Assembly (NCBI GenBank): GCA_014084085.1
Contig: NPFB01000054.1
Span: 57,518 to 108,313, forward strand
Source of the DNA: Hondaea fermentalgiana
Lineage: Eukaryota; Sar; Bigyra; Thraustochytrida; Thraustochytriidae
Reading direction: 5' to 3'
Length of the DNA stretch: 50,796 nt
In this document: positions 33,301 to 40,410 of the stretch, piece after piece
Position numbering within the stretch: position 1 is the first letter of the stretch
How the letters are laid out: each line of letters starts with the position of its first letter
Program-made: the position numbers and the translations under genes
Notes under the pieces: generated by a model
Seen by the model: only the letters and a program-made list of their open reading frames with translations
Told to the model about the DNA's origin: nothing
Database searches by the model: none

Positions 33301-34966
33301 TCGTTGCGAGACCGTGGAGCCATCTCAGGAGAATCAAGGCAGAGAGGGAAAAGCTACGCAGGCTGTGTTGGAGCTGGGCGAAGCGGCAACGCTTAAAGTG
33401 AGGGTCTTTCTGTCCTCTGTGGGGCTATCTCTGGTTCACGCGTCGCAACGTCTAGAGATTTGCTACTCAATCATGCAGCGGGTTCATGTGTTTTCTGAGC
33501 TTTCGCCCGGTAACTTGCAGCTGAGTGTACGACTTGGGCACTTGCAGGTCGACAATCACGACCCCAATGCACAGTACGATGTAATGGTGGTTCCTGAGAA
33601 GCGCCCCCCCGTGAATCCGAAGTCAAGGTACCCGTACCCGCGCGAGGATTGTCTTTCGCTGGAGATGATTGTGCGACAGAGTGAGGAGCCTTACCTGGAG
33701 CTCGAAACCTTTGAGCTAGACCTTTCACGTTTAGTGGTGAATTTTGAGGAGTCCTTTCTGGGCAATGTGTTGAGCATGTGGGCCAAGGTGCTGGAGAGCA
33801 CGAATCAGGACGGAGCATCTGGCCTCGATGCACGGGATATTGAGCATCCGCCCGCCTCGACGGCGCACTTTATCCTGCAAGTCCAAGCCCTGGCTGACTT
33901 TATGTATGTGTACTGGTTCAAGATTGGAACAATTCAGATGATCTTTCAGTGCCATTTGGATGGTGGCAAGAAGATTGTTGCGGAGGACCAGGTCTCGATG
34001 GCCATTAAGCAATACGTGCCGACGATGTGGATCCAGGACTTTCGGCTTCGGATCTCGGATTTCTCGCGCTCGAACGAATTCACCTCGGTTGACGAGTTCT
34101 ACCGCGTCATGACGATGTTCTTTGTCCAGGAGGCGATTTCTCGAAATCTGCAAACTGCGCTGACACAGACCAACTTTTCGTTGAACCCGTTTCCCGCATG
34201 CAAAACCATTGCAATTGGCGCGTATGAAATGGTCCACCAGCCATACATGCAGCGGCATCGTGGGTGTGGAGGTGTGTGCAGCGGGTGTCAGCATGGCTTG
34301 GCTGCCTTCATTGCAAGCTTATCGGCAGGCATGACAGACCTCGTTCATGCTTATACGGATTTCGTCGTTATGGGTTTGGAGAACGTGGCGAATGCGAACC
34401 AGTATGATTTGGTGGCTCGACCGCTCACGCTCACCACGGCTGCATTTCGCAACGTAACATCAGCAATTTCTGTCTCGTCGCACAAGATCGCGAATGAGCT
34501 GCTTAACCCGGTGGATCGCATTGAGCAAATTCGCACGCCTCGACTTTTTACGCGCTCGGGCGAAATGATTCTGTATGGCCCAGGTAATCGTCCAATCCAG
34601 CAGGACTTGCCAACACAGCGCGCAGCTGCGGCTGTGTTTCACTTTGTGTACGGCACTTGGAGGCTGCGCAAGAGTCTGAGGCAAGAGGCTGAGGCACGAG
34701 GTCAGATTTTGCGGGAGTTTGACCCAAGAGAATACATGAATAACCGACTTCGCCATGAGCGCGGCAATCTCTTTGAGCGCTGGATGGCCTCTTTTCGAGA
34801 CACGCTGGTTTCGCTGCAGTACGAGTTTGCGCAGGCACGAAATGAAGAGGGTGACCCCGAGTCTGAGGAGAATGACCGTCTCTTGGGTGGTGTTGGTGGT
34901 GGCGGTGGTGGTGGTGGTGGTACTTCCTCTGGTGGTGGCGGTACTCGAGACAGATTGAACTCATGA
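18305..34966 (+). CDS. VPS13: VPS13-family bridge-like lipid-transfer protein
   Basis: This uninterrupted frame of 5,553 residues encodes a VPS13 protein, a rod with a hydrophobic groove that moves phospholipids between organelles at contact sites. The N-terminus is the chorein motif (MLSGLVKKLVNRFLNEYVEG). A PDZ-like domain lies near 523-605 with an LGLVL carboxylate loop. Acidic tracts (near 1180 and 1640) and an Arg/Ser tract (near 1860) are linkers. Six VAB (adaptor-binding) repeats can be seen by their conserved Asn near residues 2639, 3038, 3809, 3937, 4118 and 4382. Between VAB repeats 2 and 3 are a discoidin (F5/8C)-like module (about 3088-3290), a RanBP2-type zinc finger (3378-3403, CPTC...CKLC) and a PH-like domain (about 3582-3662). 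A C2-like segment (4678-4795) and the helical ATG2-C/VPS13-C region follow. The tail is glycine-rich. It is longer than typical VPS13 (3,000-4,300 residues) because of these additions. The ATG at 18305 fits the chorein start. Confidence 0.95.
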   Translation: MLSGLVKKLVNRFLNEYVEGEFDVGISLFGKHALDLEHLEVKSSTLNDMIFREGIPLRLERVYVGHVLVDIPFSHLGSRPVKVSIKNVLVVANMHLEAAWNETTARDDLKAAVKAAIVALLETMHPESEVTRLSENPGLYFSSEGMLNRTITRIVDNLEVSLENISVRVETPCIHDQDLSLNASDAVSEGLYHGGLVQHWDLRLQDVSALDLTIANAQVFTTDENWDRHFDDDCDYIVFKVLRMVALEATFAHRDRAMRRVSDEARPAGAKELSVKAYYEHYLRHRARSGGVRPMLSPLNLEMRVKLNTAFSVGAGEPHRADAQIKLTPIVLAIGEDELVFLMQILSHLSRHGQWLERIEARERRKSEAWVAERRKTHPSEPEEEYHALCNRRARILTRITDAAERKQRFEALLKDQDLVDLEAHLPLDVLKHAIEMAGRDAQETRNFKLQPFHSQDSTLSEGEPVQAMQAMQHSPRSRASKTQEAVVSGTGWQKELATTLESEFAGAETSYGRLAKPGLDPDEIEITFSEGSLGLVLDHNFQNDSVVVASCIAGSPAARTRLIEPGMVITAIGNYDVTDLSVEETLAKLRRGRRPLRVRFKGSVNAARVAANYVRGSVVNFVRAIVALDALDVTLFAGPGEQSLCVTRLIGVGCSLDAKSAGAAVGPLERLAHIVDLDLGLGILHADVISALPSSVSSEVWAPIHLMSSACEFDQDGMREHHALDSAIPPAYEHDIDWNPFGRTHETSVASLLEDPRWVFSCFATATLLWNRRRLRLEGSGEREEAENEALPRDFISLYEELGDFEKWTAQSTRTWQELVRSGERLASMASAQATAAHWSAVATEDLPPLLEYNLRFQRLANALALCRERPFLNVELSLVLPDRSLEVTSLREDDNGDDVDDGDNVENFDGASDMDSTQKRRSPAAKSEVPITMVTFRGSISDIEVCMQDAVLAKLGEFSSSLSARIAPFQGHEVPIETQPPPDFGDLSSLSWVRYEVAVQIGILRAILPDAAMVESKSLLRAMVVVGPIGIYPRNELPEEAATALDYLRPHKKVLDSIFLRVDRIRAVVVCRGNALASATDGEHSTSAPIDLQDQDATMLLQYKTPMSMKDALQRPSLLPRPIAERDSESEVEGDVRFFDAQQSVRSDLGGRINEGSASASSDADEDTQFQDAFSQADDDDDDDDDKNDDGASDTLRRQVSWARRRSSSSVGAVTGGEGADPIDEAAEQTMDGPSSVSLLEMYLNILRVSFRGAPYGMQPVEVGLVLGDLNLLVTESHVKLLLDLIDVLQKTMQNMDDSQDMLPKDAAWRPGDRASIESHPVGAAIDADAAAEDTLDAIIDKFGGARDVVSAMGNMQQGLTQAVEHALGVESEVYGVHDFVLRPQEATGVFERMCDVLGPVLARELNSKVAPPWVAAVGPKEAVSRIVAFFYGDLWVQSERLKGTFGSPEASGGARTSVRSPTAKGKRTSAGDRRSRSGPRTRSRALSHATDAHSRSGHLTKAHDAKRAVATPPASSWVTLRLDLHVTNIRADLFTTFQLSFSSIDVHCATSTSNSLARVGVHVGTVTMVNFRSRDGENPMVIQPTVEETDAARSERMYCLSFHIVLISDSLQQALRQSDAENGLLADADASDSDTETSSSEEDSEDEMQTEGLGDASDEGGEGYLRGRRTSSDSTHEGVGAMSTSGSSDDDGGEDDDKSLRALRKRLEEASDGPAAVEKAIARIHRQTFKSPKKEVESLQGALDMAQRARARVRRQEEQVIRSREASGTRFRSTLAQRGCGALLWEAQTSRKSLSDTGRSLGRVLRQRQRTLARTADDESLEARRAHDNRRSLQALHRSQLGLSRSKTHHLDSDRHESHRHARSRSRSRSVGRGRERSETVDASTLEMLDDEAATTLYSCVKQIAKLVGPTTTLERETSIPAVSVTLVVRDLVVEISERLALTGLELLDTIQKAVAGSSPSEASVQSGQSGSMHQTEEERPGDPTVLSGVEFSTEMQGVIIRVKTSRDRPFGPAPGGKDDGQKRIKSADSRRGSHVGSVTEGSSLMGDLTTLDVPSAMSGAELARQSFNDIFVDIGLNVALVYVAHQCVEECELKMSRTTISITYDRTTTLLRRRQQRRWSRQAVSPSVTVTHAVLKPWDASLEYVLRRDMNKPREITRLVSGSMGNLQLSLWTTDVSVLTQAGSELGEIAESVARAAEKVTGGGDGPEGEKEGENGCSQAEQQNQIEAMNTDGGAMRVTIFKAQGVSILAMAMDKGLVIADDPSYGRHLEACAQAAWFMERNAELFASVPVVVRWLDSLVVAVARNGAHFSTEKLALLQGVDTSRDTAEQSPLGYGINGQPSSPARGMGQLYEGNSVLSPLIEDDKDIMASDTDDSENPSGPHYVGDSNLLEVSDRHAEHRAAIEARQTELFTREVMDILHDRIKLSVSGMGVELVQEVLRSETRVETFLPVLRFGAEKIELRGESFSQFSKDFVLATYVDMEAKFYNRRIGSWEFIMEPWTRTKASVLVSEADQNISVNLEALNRLNINVSEDLLALLLKLQSDLERASSSLSEDPVTRAVMDERNEATTANDGKSVALSKGPSVTVSKQVSTVQRTLRSRRRRRIHRQRSRKGGRKSKKTVARREAQHWLINNTGIELVMHDLYQVGYDYRGIITVSYRDGWYLPTHERWNVRPLMRITLLPYRRRGTVGSLGNDGGDARAIPIGSAERHLEDDDFDDSASSALDSDTSDSRSDASHVVRPYQDGNKYVLPYEGSRSAEVPHLLVEVKDATGAYYQTSVDLVPYILFPNQGSAEWFRLRSDGAKLDTPRGAELMLSIEFDLHEDLNADPKSALREVHGDRQAVIEPFRMASGAMVPMNFQALPKKHWYKNINRYEINKSISTKQYTKLRAVAVDFSRGLDFASPHKPLLMVLPVDEAGETMLTTRAVSDARVPGQREAIGVAKPPYEGLDRGGPVEEREASATSIVSLGNDIGLGGKDGLSLFGKKSRKETNGSDDHMPADASFSFNVFAVSAMRDQKRRVIFLESPFKLMNAVDHTLEVLICEKGTIAEQENRKDVYPSLEPMSLEHAECKSSGRHLARYGMDVNCLFDRRSSTKWVDGGHRLSEQSDEVAEDAEMLQAVNEEEGAGFALDSYVEWTFAQPVQICLYRLTPALDAVVRDAHATPFDSDKQVDASRLGLDPVQWRVYGKLLQQESSASDSIPDDNEDAGRNKEKAASASAAANAATGRAVTGQAGDLEPVETPWVLLDERSGIAFDRERRPREYFLPQVGSFHCYRIELSSGCTFSAMERQGAAKARPYEEEIDLARASCGPKDSVPIALSCIELFQERLLARRTRVLVASGLVSPGDESNMLDFDDEEALEESRHRSSAEWTCPTCEISNVGGDATCKLCGTTRPEVRDVVQTDVFAQDIEDPDMVTSDQAEQARKRRSRAIEDMARRSAQRHMSTTAGSRTSSKTSGNDAALEDDNAFAKAIELDKMSGKVAVASDAGSVRGGARFRTRRVHLTLESLSVEKPRNTKELGRNLLYRQIGRRVANQSEQDDARSNSSDVDSLDSDTPGFVAGSSSPLRRRSTSLDYETLELNMAAETVVQVVKSQRLTMRLITPQRGSKAGINRPHSTRGGLSLDGGVLLRFDHRETFRRWFDAIESILKRLRRRHQGKVIEAEEFTGMRRLVRPGEEFSIPLNFIYSTRKWSLFIRPDTNVGQVQVHWAQVLDHISAQILRFEDSVDNVIPDLACEPFKYSERVLRESKLEMTPFSFSAAFTKRFLKGHHSGLDDSPSTEGTSKLIPRVEITIRAWVRVINALPYSVEVRFKSTEEAGQHTIAPGQEINMCKIRRDEEAQFRIPALDTEWTDRQRLESLSYFQDSARKTFGHSSQRQQQLNSGTPVQFWKRGGNRQYLKNVAAEAKIDRSRDPTGPLYVVLYAPFWFYNYSDLNLLAIPRDSFLSPGDESKDVFLEPNFLPDNSEQTKGVHVLPHLRNMDGKAKVSIAVALSQTELQGVGKQGPSAAQNTNAWKPEMEAGGETARRVQAVRNNWLTDFENEHQDYFVSNWSRPVKVQSTSENIQWRSFRFVLNAITILRREIGIEIVTGGVNAFTRSVQVIFRSKYLLVNRVPDTILHFTQSVPRVESQGAFAQGLQDYNVKQIQRTKMSQFLRRQKSTSNGGEPANGRDLEGDGRNYMPAPEGGDDLAREEEGSDDVDEETKDGARRHEESLDDEKDDVAGEATEDNASSKEEEEEEEEENEDEDEVTTALRVHGVHAGKTIKDLYLGPNPSHCQPFHFGGFQKEFVGYESGFRIGIVDGKLEDMTHESAVISAAKESEYSLLLRSKSGSSRERLGAHRVRVAIRKERGTTFIIFSRDLSMSSHPRPFYVIRNRTPFPLEVWQDRMARVHFNTIVYPGEDFAHAWDNPNLSQDIRARILWPLFREDQLTDVNLGDLAFESSDELARKVQDLKEATSKHGHRHLTHQGGHKRRRQQEALRRQLQSTLERYESHEISAEGPATAYKGLSLEGLFPIDAVKQFDDLCVAEPRLFKTPLFVSVEGFIEESSKTLAFRLDSARAIEAATTSGSLGLATLGFFASPPGSEGTLSDDEDKVGDGEDSNDESADAGVKEDDDDEDGQDLAGGASVTVAEAKRAPRRPRGEEGQLPASRVSKRASAVSKAGAKLSPGHRKYNVFLRLVLKADAVFQTRSSAEHRGKYKVVVRVGGKSREFSGSVVALPGSPRKTTRDLEGIAEDLHFSLDTKPTQVFILVYVTNSMDKRELLRAGTIDLVKQLWAGKHAESWLEVNSPEWQKCKEDLAEMEREERRRVQALLDDGFTKSLRDRAMRLSNESEAQAANEDDSASNDQASESRKYAQSSTNLSVANSMSILEREKSLMSTLSRESRADETASQPSYRSGASSPFGTRSLPFLPMRTRQPTFTEEEEERASAEPVPLFELRDPDSESSQTARHLVPSSISNLAKRKGGVNQEESDEAESGASTSRSQAWMQIRCETVEPSQENQGREGKATQAVLELGEAATLKVRVFLSSVGLSLVHASQRLEICYSIMQRVHVFSELSPGNLQLSVRLGHLQVDNHDPNAQYDVMVVPEKRPPVNPKSRYPYPREDCLSLEMIVRQSEEPYLELETFELDLSRLVVNFEESFLGNVLSMWAKVLESTNQDGASGLDARDIEHPPASTAHFILQVQALADFMYVYWFKIGTIQMIFQCHLDGGKKIVAEDQVSMAIKQYVPTMWIQDFRLRISDFSRSNEFTSVDEFYRVMTMFFVQEAISRNLQTALTQTNFSLNPFPACKTIAIGAYEMVHQPYMQRHRGCGGVCSGCQHGLAAFIASLSAGMTDLVHAYTDFVVMGLENVANANQYDLVARPLTLTTAAFRNVTSAISVSSHKIANELLNPVDRIEQIRTPRLFTRSGEMILYGPGNRPIQQDLPTQRAAAAVFHFVYGTWRLRKSLRQEAEARGQILREFDPREYMNNRLRHERGNLFERWMASFRDTLVSLQYEFAQARNEEGDPESEENDRLLGGVGGGGGGGGGTSSGGGGTRDRLNS

Positions 34967-35221
34967 GTGCTCTCTGTTCTTTGTATGGCGCACGATGATG
35001 AGAAACTATGTGACTATACTCTCTAAGTCTGGATCGATGACGAGAAAATGCGAGAACAGTCTGTCGGTCTACCTGACAAGACTTGCACATACACAAAATG
35101 CCATCAAGAAAAATAGACAAAAGATGGCAATTGATGATGACAAAGAGAAGAAGGAAGCAGCAGCAGCAGCAGCAGCAGCAGCAGTCGAAGAAGAAGAAGA
35201 GAAAGAGGAATTTGTAGTTTA

Positions 35222-35264
<43 letters not shown>

Positions 35265-35305
35265 ACAAAAGGGTCTGCAGACCTGCGTAAATCCAGGCCC
35301 CGGGC
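34967..35305. other. Convergent spacer between VPS13 and FIRRM-like genes
   Basis: This holds the 3' ends of two convergent genes. It contains an (AGC)n run at about 35156-35184 and a long (TTGC)n run at 35222-35264. No coding sequence is apparent. Confidence 0.55.
35222..35264. repeat. (TTGC)n tetranucleotide microsatellite
   Basis: About ten near-perfect copies of TTGC lie about 40 bases beyond the stop codon of the minus-strand gene, probably within its 3' untranslated region. A short (AGC)n run is just to the left. Confidence 0.92.
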
Positions 35306-37945
35306 TTAGTATGGCACAAACTCGCGCAAAAGCTGATTTACTTGTGTCCGCGCGCGAGACTGCAAGTCTGTGTTTGCAATTTCAGATTCAGCAGCTCGAA
35401 GATGAGCCCATTCTTGACGAAGTGCCAACAGATGTGTCTGAAAGCGCGCGAAGGCTTCGTTCTTGGGCGACGATGAAGCTTTTGAGATATCGCTGTCGCT
35501 TATATTGCAATTGATTGCGATTGAGGTAGAGTCAATAAGAGCGATTTCGAGTGCTCCCAGCGTCGCCCGAAGGATGGCCTTGTGAGGCGCCGAAAGCGCA
35601 GATTCTCTTTGGGGCAACGCTTGACGTTTGCGCAGAGACGCAGCTGGATATGGTGCCTGGAGATCCCAGTCTGTGGCAATGGCAGCTTGTGAAAGCCACG
35701 AGGCAGCGAGAGGGGACTCTTGAGCCTCGACGAGTTCCCTTTTACGCTTGAGATGCTTGCCAAAGGCATCGCGATGGGCCGTTGGCAAAAAAGAAGCAAG
35801 CTGCGAGGTGCATTCGGATGGAAGTGTCTTGATGAAACGCTCAAAGGCCGCCAAGGCCAAAGAGAGCAAGACGGGGTCACATGTACAGGAGGAGAGAAGC
35901 ACGTTCCATGATTCGTGTGCATGCTTTACAAAAGCTTCGTCCTTGAGTGCAGTGGAATTGAAACGTGCAGCTGCAGCCAGAAGAGCAAGAATGGCGAGCG
36001 TTGTTCTCGTTTTCATGGCAACACGTGTACTCATCGCATCGTCCTGGATGTTTCTTGCCAATTTCCCCAAAGAAAGCATCATGGCTCTTGTTTGGGAGGG
36101 CCCAAGAAGCCTTGCAATCTCGGGCACGCACATGAGATCACAAACTTCAAGCAGTACAGCGTTCTGGACGGAAAGAGGTGACACTTTGCTGGATGCCGGA
36201 TTCGAAGAGCATGTATGAAGGATCTTGGCGCCAAGCGTCGCGAGTTGAGGACCGTGTGTGCTTGAAGCGGAAAAGAAGTGGAGAATGCGAATTATACCCA
36301 AGAGGGCATGCTGGGCGAGACGTTTGGCCTCGACAAGTGCTGGTTTGTTTTCAACGGGCTTGGAAATAGTCACGAGAAGCGATGTAGCGATTTCTGAACA
36401 AGCGATGATGGCGATATCTGCAGCGGGGTGTTTCGCCCGAGGTAACGACGCCAATACGCGTGCGCAGCAAAGGTCTCGCATCGTCAAAGACGATGCTTTG
36501 CCTCCTCCAGAAAAGCGATTCAGCAAAAGACTTGCCACAAAACTTTGAGGTCCGGCACAAAGCGCAAGATGAGCGAGAAGCGACTCATAAAAGGGTCGTG
36601 GCGTTTTGCGAGTTGGAAAGGACCCAAAGAAAATTCCGCCCGCAGCACCATTCTCCTTGTCTGCCTTGGATGCAAATAGGGTGGACCTTGTTGCACTCAT
36701 GGCAAGCCGCAGCATGTTGCGAGCTACACAGAGTGCCAATGCATCGGTGACCTGCACGAGGTTTTTGGTATGTGCGCGATCAGTGGATTTTTCGAGGACT
36801 GCAGCCGCCCAAAAGGCTTGACGAGGGCAGCACGGAGAAAGTGCCGCCGCAAGGAGTGCGTCAAGAGGAGATGCACACTCTTGGCTCGTCATATGCCTGT
36901 CCTTGCGCATTGAATCCATTCCGTTGTCCATGGTCAGCACAGAGAAGACACTGACAACACCGTCCGCAACCTTGGCAATGTTTTTGTCATGGCACAGTTG
37001 CGAGAACGCCTCCAGTGAGCCAGGGCGTGCGGCGAGGCTTGCGAGAGCGTCAATGGCTCGTGCAAGAGTATTTGTGCTACTCTTGTCACAAGCTTTTGAC
37101 GATGCAGACGCAGCTGTCTCAGTCACGGCGAGCTTGGCCCAGATCGTGCAAGCAGCTTCGACATGGCGCTGGCGGCAAAGGGATTCGAGCACGAGGATGC
37201 CAAAGTCGAACTGCGGCGAGGCAGTTGCGGCGAGGACGTGAGCAATGGTGTCAGCGGCTTGGCGAACGAGCTCGGACGCGGGAGGCGTAGAAACTTGGCA
37301 CTGTGCTGCAGTTTCCGTCAAGGTCGGAAGCGTTACAGCCGTACGTGCAACGCGAAAGTGAAGTTCTTCGGATGCGCGCGCGGGATCATCTCGCAGAGAT
37401 TGGAGTTTTTTGCTGAGCCGAATTACCATGGCAAGACGGCTGGCACTAGCCTTGATGAACTTTGCAGAGCGCAACGGAGTGCGAGCCTTGGGGCCCATTC
37501 CTTGAGGGTCGTCTGCCGCCATTTGCAAGGTTGCAAGGCCATCTTCGAGAGCATGCAATGCAACGTCGAGGAGGACAGCCTCCTCGAGAACGCCGGCGAG
37601 GCGCGCATGGTGCCGTTGTAGAAGTTTCGTGACGACCTTCCAAGCTCGAGCGTCGACCTCAAAATTGTCTGTTGGAAGAGATACGAGGAACTCGCTGAGT
37701 CGGCCCACGCCAAGACATACGCTTGCAACGACGTTGGGTTCACATTTGCCAAGGTCGCCATCGCTCGCGTTTTCGACAGTAGTCATGTGTTTTTTCACGA
37801 GAGCTTCAAGGTCCGTCGTTGGCGCGCCAGTGTCTGCGGCCTCTGACCATGCGCGGAGGTCATCCTGGAATCTGCCCAGGAGCCTGCGCCACTGTTCCTC
37901 CACGTCGGCGTCCTCGGTGTTGTGCCGCGGATCCATGGCGGCCAT
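35306..37945 (-). CDS. Large helical protein, probably FIRRM/FLIP (C1orf112, DUF4487) family
   Basis: The 879-residue product is almost entirely alpha-helical and rich in Leu and Ala, like HEAT/ARM-type scaffolds, without signal peptide, membrane segment or catalytic motif. From recall of the human FIRRM (C1orf112) sequence I see similar patterns: an AWKVVTKLLQRHHARL segment near residue 107, followed at matching spacing by helices with RSAKFIKASASRLAMVIRLS, and a late DPVLLSLALAAFERFIKTLP segment. Length is also close (853 in human). FIRRM and its plant counterpart FLIP partner the AAA-ATPase FIGNL1 to remove RAD51/DMC1 from DNA during recombination. If correct, this is a nuclear recombination regulator. 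The match is by eye and the family is poorly conserved, so hypothetical protein is the safe reading. The start is ATG 37945 with a second ATG three codons later. Confidence 0.5.
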   Translation of the reverse strand: MAAMDPRHNTEDADVEEQWRRLLGRFQDDLRAWSEAADTGAPTTDLEALVKKHMTTVENASDGDLGKCEPNVVASVCLGVGRLSEFLVSLPTDNFEVDARAWKVVTKLLQRHHARLAGVLEEAVLLDVALHALEDGLATLQMAADDPQGMGPKARTPLRSAKFIKASASRLAMVIRLSKKLQSLRDDPARASEELHFRVARTAVTLPTLTETAAQCQVSTPPASELVRQAADTIAHVLAATASPQFDFGILVLESLCRQRHVEAACTIWAKLAVTETAASASSKACDKSSTNTLARAIDALASLAARPGSLEAFSQLCHDKNIAKVADGVVSVFSVLTMDNGMDSMRKDRHMTSQECASPLDALLAAALSPCCPRQAFWAAAVLEKSTDRAHTKNLVQVTDALALCVARNMLRLAMSATRSTLFASKADKENGAAGGIFFGSFPTRKTPRPFYESLLAHLALCAGPQSFVASLLLNRFSGGGKASSLTMRDLCCARVLASLPRAKHPAADIAIIACSEIATSLLVTISKPVENKPALVEAKRLAQHALLGIIRILHFFSASSTHGPQLATLGAKILHTCSSNPASSKVSPLSVQNAVLLEVCDLMCVPEIARLLGPSQTRAMMLSLGKLARNIQDDAMSTRVAMKTRTTLAILALLAAAARFNSTALKDEAFVKHAHESWNVLLSSCTCDPVLLSLALAAFERFIKTLPSECTSQLASFLPTAHRDAFGKHLKRKRELVEAQESPLAASWLSQAAIATDWDLQAPYPAASLRKRQALPQRESALSAPHKAILRATLGALEIALIDSTSIAINCNISDSDISKASSSPKNEAFARFQTHLLALRQEWAHLRAAESEIANTDLQSRARTQVNQLLREFVPY

Positions 37946-38652
37946 GTCGAGCCAACAACCTAACTAACTAACTAGCTCACAAGTCTCTGCCTTCTGCACC
38001 GCTAGCTCAGCTGGCGCAAGGATGGGTCAGCGCGGGTGTCTGGGAGCGCACGTGCGCACGTGCGTGCGTGCAGCCGACCGGCCAATTGACCTCGTTCCTT
38101 CAAGTTGGGCTTTCTTGGTTTGGGCTTCTTCTTGGTTTGGGTCCTTGCTTCGGGCGTTAGTTAGTTTTGGGTGGGAGGGGGGCACGCGAGGAGTCTTTTA
38201 TCCAAATTTCAAATGAAGCTTGAGGCGGTAACAATGAAAACGCTTGAACGTGGGCCAACAATACACCCTTTCATATATATATTCTTGGGGTGTGTTTCGT
38301 ACAGGGGTAAACCTACGTCTACGTCAACTCACGAGACCCATTCTTTCACCGTTTGCTTGTGTTCACGTTGATGTTGAGCCAAAGCTCATGAGGCTAAGTC
38401 TCGGAAACTTCAGATCGCAGAGCGCAATTGGAAAAAAAAAGCTTTGGCTCTCCCATTGTAGTACGGAAATCAATTTTTCAAGGAAGACTGCAAACGAGAA
38501 CGAAGCGTGCTGAGCTCGCTCGTTTGTAAGCGAAACGAAAGGAGAACCTGGGTTGAGACATGAATAAGTTTTATGATTGATGAAATTGAAAAATGAAAAG
38601 GCTCGACTCGACTCGACGATCGAAGAATGTCGTTGGGAGTGGAGCATGCGAG
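37946..38652. other. Spacer upstream of FIRRM-like gene and downstream of the carrier
   Basis: It holds a short (CTAA)n run at 37960-37974, just before the FIRRM-like start, then sequence of falling GC content. The right end should be the 3' untranslated region of the mitochondrial carrier gene. I see no gene; a tRNA-like GCTAGCTCAGCTGG string near 38002 lacks any T-arm. Confidence 0.5.
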
Positions 38653-40012
38653 CTAAATGGTAAGGAGAAACTTGGCCGCCTGCTCGTACACGGCAAAGGT
38701 GATGGCCTGACCAGCGAAGACGCGAGGAACACGCGCGGAGAGACCGCGAGAAAAGCCCTTGACGCCATCCTTTGCCATGATGTCGCGCATCATGCCAACC
38801 ATGGTTCCAGCCTGGCCGGACTGCTGTCGGCTCTTGACGACGTCGAAGCTATAATGCAATTGGTATTGAGAATTATTTGGGCATGCACGAACAAGAACGA
38901 AAAGTGAAATCACGTTGCGCGTGAGGGAAACGAGAGGCGTATCGTAAGTGAGTCAGTGGGTCCCTGATTTTAGAACAAAAAAGATAAAGTCGAAGTGAAA
39001 CGTACGGGTTGTTGAGAACAACGCTGATGGCACCAACGGTTCCACCAGCAAGCATAAAGGTGGCAACACTCTCCTCGGTTCCAGAGGCACGCATGATGAG
39101 ATTTTTGACGGGATCATAGCACATGAAGCGGAAGCCAACAGAGCTAGCCTGTCGCAAGACGCAGGCCGTGAGACCAGCAAAGAGGCCCGCCACACCCTCT
39201 TCCTGAATGATAATTCGCGTTGTTCCAATCATGGAGTTGAATCGCTTGGGGCCTTCCTTGTTGGCCTCCGCCTGACGCACAACCTTGAGCTTTTCCATCG
39301 GGGTAGTCCAAATGGCTGCCTCCATTGCGCCAGCACCAAGACCTGACACAAAATTAACGGCAGTAGGGTTTTCAGCCGCAGTCTTTTCGCCAATCATGAG
39401 CGTGGTAAGCTCCTTGCACTGTGCAAACCCAAAGAATCGAATGGCAGCCTTGGCGCTGGTCTGGGTGAGAAAGGCTGGCATACCATAGTAAAGGCCCGGA
39501 AGACCCGCGCTGTGCCCAATCTTGACGAGTGCATCAAGAGGGTTGGCATATTTGCCTGGGTTAATCTGCATCTGCGTCTTGGCCACGTCAAGCGCTGCAA
39601 CGACAAGCAAAAGTTAGTAAACAACAACAAGAACAAGAACAACAACAACAAAGGACACATAAAGAATCAATCAAGTCTCGTTCCTCTCGCTTGTATGCGT
39701 GTAAAACGTACGCATCGTGCCGATGACCTCGCATGCACCGGCAACGCCGCCGCTGTTGAAAATGTAAGAGCGCGGGCGAGGTCACTGTCAGTTCAGCAAG
39801 TGTATGCAAGGACGAAAGAGGGATCATTTTCCAACTTACGCGACGAAATGCTTCCAGCCTGCAAGCTTGGTCTTGATCGCCTTCTTCTTCTCCTTTGGCG
39901 GCGCGACGACCTCGTCCTGGAATCCGTCGGACGCGAGGTGTTTCCGCGACGCGTGCCGCGCCAGCTGCGCCTTGGCTGCGTCCGTGAGCGGCGGCGCGCC
40001 CTCGGCCCCCAT
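38653..40012 (-). CDS. Mitochondrial carrier (SLC25) protein, tricarboxylate/citrate-like, 4 exons
   Basis: I joined four exons on the minus strand: 40012-39840, 39752-39712, 39594-39006 and 38848-38653. They give 332 residues, with introns of 87, 117 and 157 bp, all GT-AG. The product has three carrier repeats, each opening with the signature helix motif: MPLDVAK (across exons 2 and 3), TTPMEKLK and NNPFDVVK (created by the last splice). Such proteins exchange metabolites across the inner mitochondrial membrane. The second and third repeats (KAAIRFFGFAQCKELT; GLGAGAMEAAIWTTPMEKLKV; LTACVLRQASSVGFRF) resemble tricarboxylate/citrate carriers more than ADP/ATP carriers, but substrate is not certain. 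An N-terminal extension of about 50 residues, rich in Lys and Ala, precedes the first helix. The joins restore the conserved Pro at both split motifs, which supports the model. Confidence 0.9.
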
Positions 40013-40410
40013 CTTTGCTCCCTGTACCGTTCGGTCTGCACGCGGCTTCTGCGACTTGCGCGATGAAACGCGACGCCACGAGGAGCGACGGCTTGCGACG
40101 CGTCCGAGCGCGGCTGTGAGAGCACTGCACGCTACTCGACGGCGCCAGCTGCGAATCTGTTTCTACAAAATACTTGTCATCCGTCCCGACCTCGGTCTTG
40201 CGTGGGTCGGACGTGTTCGCGGAGGCGTGTGTACCCGCTGGAGCTTAGCATGAGTATCTACGACGGAAATGAGTTGAAGGGCCTTGGCCAATAATACCGT
40301 GCGCGAAAGAGGACGAGAATGCAAAGACTGTCCAGGGTGAGTTGGGAAATATGTGAGGTGATAGTAACATTGCCAACGAGGACATGTAGCGTGCGCGTGG
40401 AGTGGTGCAT

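Noticed and set aside
37995..38075. tRNA-like string GCTAGCTCAGCTGGCG
   Set aside because: No T-arm (GGTTCRANYCC), no acceptor stem and no anticodon stem can be formed around it.
38873..39610. Carrier central exon read as an independent 245-residue gene
   Set aside because: It runs through two introns; splicing at GT-AG sites restores the conserved PxD/ExxK motifs at both ends.
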